Origin: Sphingomonas sp. CBMAI 2297
GTDB lineage: Bacteria > Pseudomonadota > Alphaproteobacteria > Sphingomonadales > Sphingomonadaceae
NCBI RefSeq assembly: GCF_029870595.1
Contig: NZ_JAPDIR010000020.1
Coordinates: forward strand, 1-64,000
Reading direction: 5' to 3'
DNA: 64,000 nt
In this document: positions 58,977 through 64,000 of the stretch, in pieces
Layout of the letters: each line of letters begins with the position of its first letter
Position numbering within the stretch: position 1 is the stretch's first letter
Program-made: the position numbers and the translations under genes
The notes under the pieces: model-generated
What the model saw: only the letters and a program-made list of their open reading frames with translations
What the model was told of the DNA's origin: nothing
The model's database searches: none

Positions 58977-61900
58977 ATGCGAAACCGGGGGGTGTTCTCG
59001 ATCCATGGCTCTTGCTCCGCGATGGCGGCGGCCTTGTGTGTATCCGTCGCTCCGGCCGCGGCGGCGCAGCAGGCCCGCAGCTTCAACATCGCCGCCGGGG
59101 ACCTGGGCAGCGCGCTGAACGCCTTTGCCCGGCAGGCGAACCAGGAGATCATCTTCTCCAGCGCGATGGTGGCGGGCAAGCGGACCAGGGGCATTCATGG
59201 CAGCCTGGCGCCGCGCGACGCACTGCGCGCGCTGCTCGAGGGGACCGGCCTGAGCGTTGAGGGCGGAAGCGTCCTCACCCTGCGCAGGATCGCACGGCCC
59301 GAGGAAGCACGCCGCCAGACGGCGAGCTTCGAAGCCCCCCCCGCCCCGGCGCGCGGCCAGGACCGTGCCGCCGACCAGACGCCGCCGGCCCGGGAGGAAG
59401 CCGCTTCCGAAGGCGCCGAGCTGATCGTCACCGGCTCGCGCATCGTACGCAACGGCAATGACGCTCCGACGCCGACCACGGTGCTGAGCGCCGAGGACAT
59501 CTCGGAACGCAACCCGACCAACATCGCCGACTATGTCAGCCAGCTGCCCGCGATGGGAACCGGCAACACGCCGCGCACGACCACCCTGTTCGCCAATGCC
59601 ACCGGCGGCGCAAACCAGCTGAGCGCCCGCGACCTCGGCGTCACCCGCACGCTGACCCTGCTCGACGGCCGCCGCGTCGTCGGCTCCGGCATGTCTCCCG
59701 CGGTGGACATCAACATGCTGCCGCAAAACCTGGTGCAGCGCGTCGACGTGGTGACCGGCGGCGCTTCGGCCGCCTATGGCTCCGACGCGGTGGCAGGCGT
59801 GGTGAACTTCATCCTCGACACGAAGTTCACCGGGCTGAAGGGCGGCTTCAACTTCAGCCAGACCGATTATGCCGATGGTCGGGTCGTGACCGGCGACCTC
59901 GCCTGGGGCGCCAAGTTCGCGGGCGGGCGCGGCCATGTCCTGCTGAGCGGCAATTATTACAAGGGCGACCGGATCGACTTCTACCACCATGTCCGCGACT
60001 GGTATCAGCCGGGCCTGCGCCTGATGAACAATCCGGCATGGACGGCGACCAATGGCGAACCCGGCCAGATCGTGCGCACGGATGCCGGCTATAACAGCAC
60101 GCCGGGCGGCGTGATCGCCACGGGCCCGCTGAAGGGCATGTCCTTCGGCCCGGGCGGCACGGTCGGCACCTTCGTGTTCGGGCCGATCCAGCAGGGTCAG
60201 GTCCAGGCCGGCGGCACGGTGGAATCCATGCCGATCCGCGGCGCATTGATGCCCGACGACAAGCATTGGAGCCTGTACGGCCGCCTCAGCTACGAACTCA
60301 CCGACGACATCAACGCGATCGTCGAGGCAAGCTATGCCGGCAACGACACGATCAACTGGTCGGCCGTCTACAACCGCCAGGGCACCACGGCGATCACCGT
60401 CACGCGGGACAATCCCTTCATCCCCCTGGCGACGCGGCAGGCGATGGACTCGGCGCAGGTCACCTCGTTCCAGATGAACCGCCTGTTCTACGACATGATC
60501 AACACGCCGGGCTCGCATATCGGCGAGGCGGGCTATAATCGCCGCCAGGATCGCGTCCTGCTCGCGCTGGAGGGCAGCTTCCTGGGCAGCGGCAAGTGGC
60601 GCGCCTATTACCAGCGCGGCCACAGCAAGGTGTGGTACACCCGCGACAACAACATCATCCTGAGCCGGTTCAACCAGGCGATCGACGTGATCGCCAATCC
60701 GGCGGCGGGCGGCGTGACCGGGGTGGCGGCGGGCACGCCGATCTGCCGCTCGACGCTCGCCAATCCCGACAATGGCTGCGTGCCGATGAACCTGTTCGGC
60801 GAGGGATCGCTGGGCGCGGCCTCGATCGCCTGGGTGACCGGCTATGCCGACGGGCTGCGGACCCGCCAGGACCTGGATTTCTATCAGGACGTCTGGTCGA
60901 TCGACGCGCAGTATAATCCGTTCTCGACCTGGGCGGGGCCGGTCTCGATCGCCGCCGGCTTCGAATATCGCAAGGAATCCTTCGTCTCGACGGCCGACAG
61001 CTATTCGCTCCAGTCGCTGTGGAACGTCGGCAACTTCAAGGGCGGCAGCAACGGCTATAATGTGAAGGAGTTCTTCGGCGAGGTCCTGGTGCCGCTGCTG
61101 AAGGATTCGGTCGTGGCGAAGAGCCTGGAGCTGAACGGCGCGATCCGGCGGACCGACTATTCGACGAGCGGCCCGGTAACGACCTGGAAGGCGGGACTGA
61201 GCTGGGAAGTCGTCGACGGGCTGCGGCTGCGCGGCACCCGCTCGCGCGACATCCGGGCGCCGAACCTCAACGACCTGTTCGCACCCGCCAGCCAGTTCGT
61301 GAACGCCTATCTGGACCGGACCCAGCCGGGCAGCCCGCAGGTGCCGAACACCACGCTGAGCGGCGGCAATCCCAACCTGACGCCGGAAATCGCCGACACC
61401 TGGACCGCCGGCGGTGTCTATACGCCGCACTGGCTGCGCGGCTTCAGCTTCTCGGTCGACTGGTACAAGATCGACATCAAGAACGCGATCACAGCGGTCG
61501 GCGCCCAGCAGATCATCGACATGTGCTACGGCTTCAACCGTCCGGTGAACCCGGCTGCCTGCGGCTCGATCGTGCTGGCGCCGGGCGCGACCAACCTGGT
61601 GAACGCCACCATCTATACCAGCGGCATCAACGCGCAGAACGTCGCGGTGGAGGGCATCGACTATGAGGCAAGCTATCGCGCCAGCCTGAGCGACATCTCC
61701 GCCAAGCTGCCGGGATCGATCAACCTGCGGCTGCTGGTCTCGCAGCGGCTGAAGGACGAGACCAACCTGCCCGGCGATGCCGCGCCGCCCATATTGGGCA
61801 CGTTCAGCAGCCTGAAATGGCGTGGCCTGATGATCGCCACCTATGCCGTCGGCCCGAGCCGCACCACCCTGACGACGCGCTATCTGGGGTCCGGCAGGAT

Positions 61901-62156
61901 CACCAACCAGCCGGAGGCGAGCCGGACGGGCATTCCCGACGCGCTGAACCATGTCGATCCGGTCTGGTATTTCGAGCTCGCCCAGAATGTCGACATCAAG
62001 CTCGGCAGCCGCAAGGTCACCCTGTTCGGCGTCGTGGAGAACCTGTTCGACCGCGCGCCCGAACCGATCCCCAGCAGCGGCACTTCGTTCGGCACCTCGG
62101 CGCCCTATGACATGATCGGCCGCAGCTATCGCATGGGCTTCCGGTTCAAGTTCTGA
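58977..62156 (+). CDS. TonB-dependent receptor with STN signalling domain
   Basis: This is a 1,059-residue outer-membrane receptor. The signal peptide is followed by a secretin/TonB short N-terminal (STN) domain (ARSFNIAAGDLGSALNAFARQANQEIIFSSAMVAGKRT...TGLSVEGGSVLTLRR, about 34-104) and an Ala/Glu linker. The plug (ELIVTGSRIVRN...LLDGRRVVGSG..GGASAAYGSDAVAGVVNFIL) and a barrel ending YRMGFRFKF complete it. STN domains pass ligand status to a FecR-type anti-sigma factor. A fecR-like gene lies at the window edge, so a surface-signalling system is likely. Start 58977 has GGGAGG upstream; the frame to 58818 runs through the REP element. The ligand is unknown. Confidence 0.92.
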   Translation: MRNRGVFSIHGSCSAMAAALCVSVAPAAAAQQARSFNIAAGDLGSALNAFARQANQEIIFSSAMVAGKRTRGIHGSLAPRDALRALLEGTGLSVEGGSVLTLRRIARPEEARRQTASFEAPPAPARGQDRAADQTPPAREEAASEGAELIVTGSRIVRNGNDAPTPTTVLSAEDISERNPTNIADYVSQLPAMGTGNTPRTTTLFANATGGANQLSARDLGVTRTLTLLDGRRVVGSGMSPAVDINMLPQNLVQRVDVVTGGASAAYGSDAVAGVVNFILDTKFTGLKGGFNFSQTDYADGRVVTGDLAWGAKFAGGRGHVLLSGNYYKGDRIDFYHHVRDWYQPGLRLMNNPAWTATNGEPGQIVRTDAGYNSTPGGVIATGPLKGMSFGPGGTVGTFVFGPIQQGQVQAGGTVESMPIRGALMPDDKHWSLYGRLSYELTDDINAIVEASYAGNDTINWSAVYNRQGTTAITVTRDNPFIPLATRQAMDSAQVTSFQMNRLFYDMINTPGSHIGEAGYNRRQDRVLLALEGSFLGSGKWRAYYQRGHSKVWYTRDNNIILSRFNQAIDVIANPAAGGVTGVAAGTPICRSTLANPDNGCVPMNLFGEGSLGAASIAWVTGYADGLRTRQDLDFYQDVWSIDAQYNPFSTWAGPVSIAAGFEYRKESFVSTADSYSLQSLWNVGNFKGGSNGYNVKEFFGEVLVPLLKDSVVAKSLELNGAIRRTDYSTSGPVTTWKAGLSWEVVDGLRLRGTRSRDIRAPNLNDLFAPASQFVNAYLDRTQPGSPQVPNTTLSGGNPNLTPEIADTWTAGGVYTPHWLRGFSFSVDWYKIDIKNAITAVGAQQIIDMCYGFNRPVNPAACGSIVLAPGATNLVNATIYTSGINAQNVAVEGIDYEASYRASLSDISAKLPGSINLRLLVSQRLKDETNLPGDAAPPILGTFSSLKWRGLMIATYAVGPSRTTLTTRYLGSGRITNQPEASRTGIPDALNHVDPVWYFELAQNVDIKLGSRKVTLFGVVENLFDRAPEPIPSSGTSFGTSAPYDMIGRSYRMGFRFKF

Positions 62157-62164
62157 ACTTGCCG

Positions 62165-62197
62165 CCGCCATCCCGGTACGAGCCGGGATGGCGGTTT
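62165..62197 (+). terminator. Hairpin after the TonB receptor (REP-derived)
   Basis: A perfect 12-bp stem, CCGCCATCCCGG (62165-62176) with CCGGGATGGCGG (62183-62194), is followed by TTT. It starts 9 bases after the receptor stop and resembles the REP family. It probably ends the receptor transcript. Confidence 0.65.
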
Positions 62198-62207
62198 CCC
62201 GGGCGCG

Positions 62208-62239
62208 AGAAAAAACCCGTGCGGACCAGTCCGCACGGG
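62208..62239 (-). terminator. Intrinsic terminator of the M28 peptidase gene
   Basis: A perfect 11-bp stem, CCCGTGCGGAC (62216-62226) with GTCCGCACGGG (62229-62239) and a 2-base loop, is followed on the minus strand by TTTTTTCTC. It lies 25 bases after the peptidase stop. Confidence 0.85.
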
Positions 62240-62263
62240 TTCCCGATTCCGGCGGGGCTTCCC

Positions 62264-63574
62264 TCAGCGCGGCGCGCGACGGGGCGCGCGGCCGCCAAAG
62301 GTGACGAGGCTCTCCGCGCCATCGGCCGAGAGGGCGGAGACGCCGATGAACACATCGTCCACGATCACGTCCTTCAGCACCGTCTCGCTGGCCGTGGCCG
62401 GCACGTCGCGCTGCTCGGTCCAGTCCTGCTTGTCGTTGCGCCGCCAGCGGACGCGATAGCCGGCCGCATCGGGCACCGGGGCCCAGGTCACGGTGGTGTT
62501 CATCCCGAGCGCGCCGTTCAGGCTCACCTGCGCCGGCGCCGCCGGCGCCGCGGCGAGCCGCGCGATCGTCGCGGCGTTGATCGCCGTCACCTTGGCGAGA
62601 TAGGGGAAGTCCATCTTGTCGACGGTGTCGCCATATTCGATGCCGCCCTCGGTGCGCAGGTCCTGGTGCTGCTGGTTGTAATTCTCGATGCCCACCGAGA
62701 AGCGCACCGCCGGATAGCCGAGCTTGAGGAACGGCTCATGGTCGCCGCCGCGGCCGAACCGGTCGTTGCGGCGATCGACGAACACGTCGAGCCCGCCCGG
62801 TATCCCCTGCGCGACCTGGTCGATCGCCTTGGCCAGGGCACGGCTGGGGCCGTCGTCCTCGCCGCCATTGACGCGGCGCGCCATCTGCCCGGCCAGATCC
62901 TCCGACGCGCGAATCCCTTCGGAGAAGACCCGCACCCGGTCCGCCACCCGCGCGCCGTTCTGGCCCATGGTATTGCCGACAATGTCGTTGTTGAGCACCG
63001 CCGTGACGTTCCAGCCCCGCTCCTTCGCGGTCTCCGCGAGCAGCGTGCCGCCCAGCAGCCCCTGCTCCTCGCCCGAGAGCGCGGCATAGACGATCGTCGC
63101 CTTGAACTTCTTCCGCGAGAGCAGCCGCGCCGTCTCGAGCACCAGCGCCACGCCGGACGCATCGTCATTGGCGCCCGGGGCGTCGCGCGTGATGTCCATC
63201 ACGTCGCTGACGCGGCTGTCGATATGGCCCTGCACGATCACCACGCGGCTGGGATCGCTGCCCGGCTGGATGGCGAGGACGTCGACGACGTTGACGCCGG
63301 CTGGCGCGCGCTCGTTGGTGAACACCCGCTCGATCGTGGAGACCTGGATGCAGCCGCCACAGGGGGCGGCGGTCTTCTTCATCTCCTCGCCGAACCAGCG
63401 GCGGGCGGCGCCGATCCCGCGCTTGGGATCGTCGGGCGAGGACAAGGTGTGCCGCGTGCCGAAGCTCACCAGCTTCTCGACATCGGCCTTGAGCCGGGCC
63501 GGATCGGGCTTGTCCTGCGCGGCCGCGGTGGCCGGCAGCAGGATGGCGGCGAAAGCGAGAGACGAGTAGCGCAT
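62264..63574 (-). CDS. M28-family zinc metallopeptidase with fibronectin-like C-terminal domain
   Basis: This 436-residue exported aminopeptidase-like protein has a signal peptide (MRYSSLAFAAILLPATAAAQ). The catalytic domain carries VIVQGHIDSR, PGANDDASGVALVLE, the general-base segment ALSGEEQGLLGG and the late FGRGGDHEPFL. These supply the two-zinc ligands of M28 peptidases. After about residue 345 a fibronectin-III-like domain follows (TTVTWAPVPDAAGYRVRWRR). AGGGGGAA precedes ATG 63574. It starts 14 bases after the FecR-like gene stop, so it is in the same transcript, possibly degrading peptides taken up through the neighbouring receptor. Confidence 0.9.
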   Translation of the reverse strand: MRYSSLAFAAILLPATAAAQDKPDPARLKADVEKLVSFGTRHTLSSPDDPKRGIGAARRWFGEEMKKTAAPCGGCIQVSTIERVFTNERAPAGVNVVDVLAIQPGSDPSRVVIVQGHIDSRVSDVMDITRDAPGANDDASGVALVLETARLLSRKKFKATIVYAALSGEEQGLLGGTLLAETAKERGWNVTAVLNNDIVGNTMGQNGARVADRVRVFSEGIRASEDLAGQMARRVNGGEDDGPSRALAKAIDQVAQGIPGGLDVFVDRRNDRFGRGGDHEPFLKLGYPAVRFSVGIENYNQQHQDLRTEGGIEYGDTVDKMDFPYLAKVTAINAATIARLAAAPAAPAQVSLNGALGMNTTVTWAPVPDAAGYRVRWRRNDKQDWTEQRDVPATASETVLKDVIVDDVFIGVSALSADGAESLVTFGGRAPRRAPR

Positions 63575-63588
63575 GGTTTCCCCCTTGA

Positions 63589-64000
63589 TCATTCGGCGAT
63601 CGGTCCAGGCCGTTTCGAGACGTATATTCGCCCCTCGCCGTCGTTGCGCACCTCGACCGGAAGCGTCACTTGCAGCGCCTCCAGAAAGCCGGCCTGGTTG
63701 CTCGTCCGGAACATGCCGTTGATCCGCAGGTCGGCCACCGCGGGATCGACGACGATCTTCCGGCTCGAATATTCGTTCATTTCCTCGACCGCGCTGGCGA
63801 GCGGCTCGTTCTCGAAGAAGACCTGCCCCTCCGCCCAGCTCATCGCACGCTCCGTATCGACGGTACGCAGCTTGGGGAGCGCGTCCCCGGCAACCGCCAC
63901 CAGCTGCTGCCTGGGCTTCAATATCTGCTGGGTGGAGCCGCGGCGGAACTGCACCGGCCGGACCGCGACGCTGCCCTCGGCCAGGGTCACCCGCAATTCG
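63589..64000 (-). CDS. FecR-type anti-sigma factor, C-terminal part (partial)
   Basis: The frame is open to the window edge, so the N terminus is missing. Visible are about 136 residues. The end of the FecR domain (RVTLAEGSVAVRPV, then LVAVAGDALPKLRTVDTERAMSWAEGQVFFENEPLASAVEEMNEYS) precedes an STN/DUF4974-like tail (INGMFRTSNQAGFLEALQVTLPVEV). The W-A-E-G-x-x-x-F-x-x-x-P-L segment is characteristic of FecR. It should span the inner membrane and relay receptor status to an ECF sigma factor encoded beyond the window. The TTG at 63996 is not a credible start. Confidence 0.9.
   Translation of the reverse strand, partial: ELRVTLAEGSVAVRPVQFRRGSTQQILKPRQQLVAVAGDALPKLRTVDTERAMSWAEGQVFFENEPLASAVEEMNEYSSRKIVVDPAVADLRINGMFRTSNQAGFLEALQVTLPVEVRNDGEGRIYVSKRPGPIAE

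Overview
The window reads as chromosomal DNA of a GC-rich alphaproteobacterium, most likely a sphingomonad (Sphingomonas or a close relative). The evidence is a large Caulobacter/sphingomonad-type TonB-dependent receptor next to flavin halogenase-like and cupin-like genes, small alphaproteobacterial families (DUF2794, DUF3597), a CtrA-type box, and many copies of a REP-like palindrome (GTCATCCCCGC...GCGGGGATGAC) between genes. No rRNA, tRNA, phage, insertion sequence or CRISPR array was seen.

Layout. 1-7 kb: an SDR dehydrogenase, a membrane protein, a divergent EamA exporter/Lrp regulator pair with a perfect palindrome between them, a GFA-type enzyme, and a serine acetyltransferase/DUF2794 operon divergent from a TauE-type anion exporter. 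7-11 kb: a peroxide defence block, ahpC-ahpF-oxyR. 10.9-12.7 kb: a ParD/ParE toxin-antitoxin pair whose toxin is frameshifted, then moaE-moaD-pgsA. 12.9-25.5 kb: a probable alpha-glucan/maltooligosaccharide locus with GH97 glucosidase, cupin-like protein, two halogenase-like flavoproteins, a TonB-dependent receptor, an SLC45-like sugar transporter and a LacI regulator. 25.5-29.3 kb: a broken small lipoprotein gene, an LplT-like transporter, a small membrane protein behind a CtrA-like box, a second LacI regulator and a P-loop kinase.

29.4-55.8 kb is dominated by a two-partner secretion system. It consists of a 6,778-residue filamentous-haemagglutinin-like exoprotein (one uninterrupted 20.3 kb reading frame) and its TpsB/FhaC-type outer-membrane translocator. 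Next to them are a LuxR-family regulator and a divergent NarL-type response regulator/7TM histidine kinase pair. The upstream regions of tpsB and of the luxR/response-regulator genes share an extended palindrome, TGTCnCTA-N4-TAGCGACA plus flanking bases, which suggests one regulon.

55.9-64 kb: a second serine acetyltransferase coupled to a class I glutamine amidotransferase-like hydrolase, DUF3597 and DUF4142 proteins, an STN-domain TonB-dependent receptor, an M28 peptidase, and the end of a FecR-type anti-sigma factor. The last three look like part of a surface-signalling unit that continues past the window edge.
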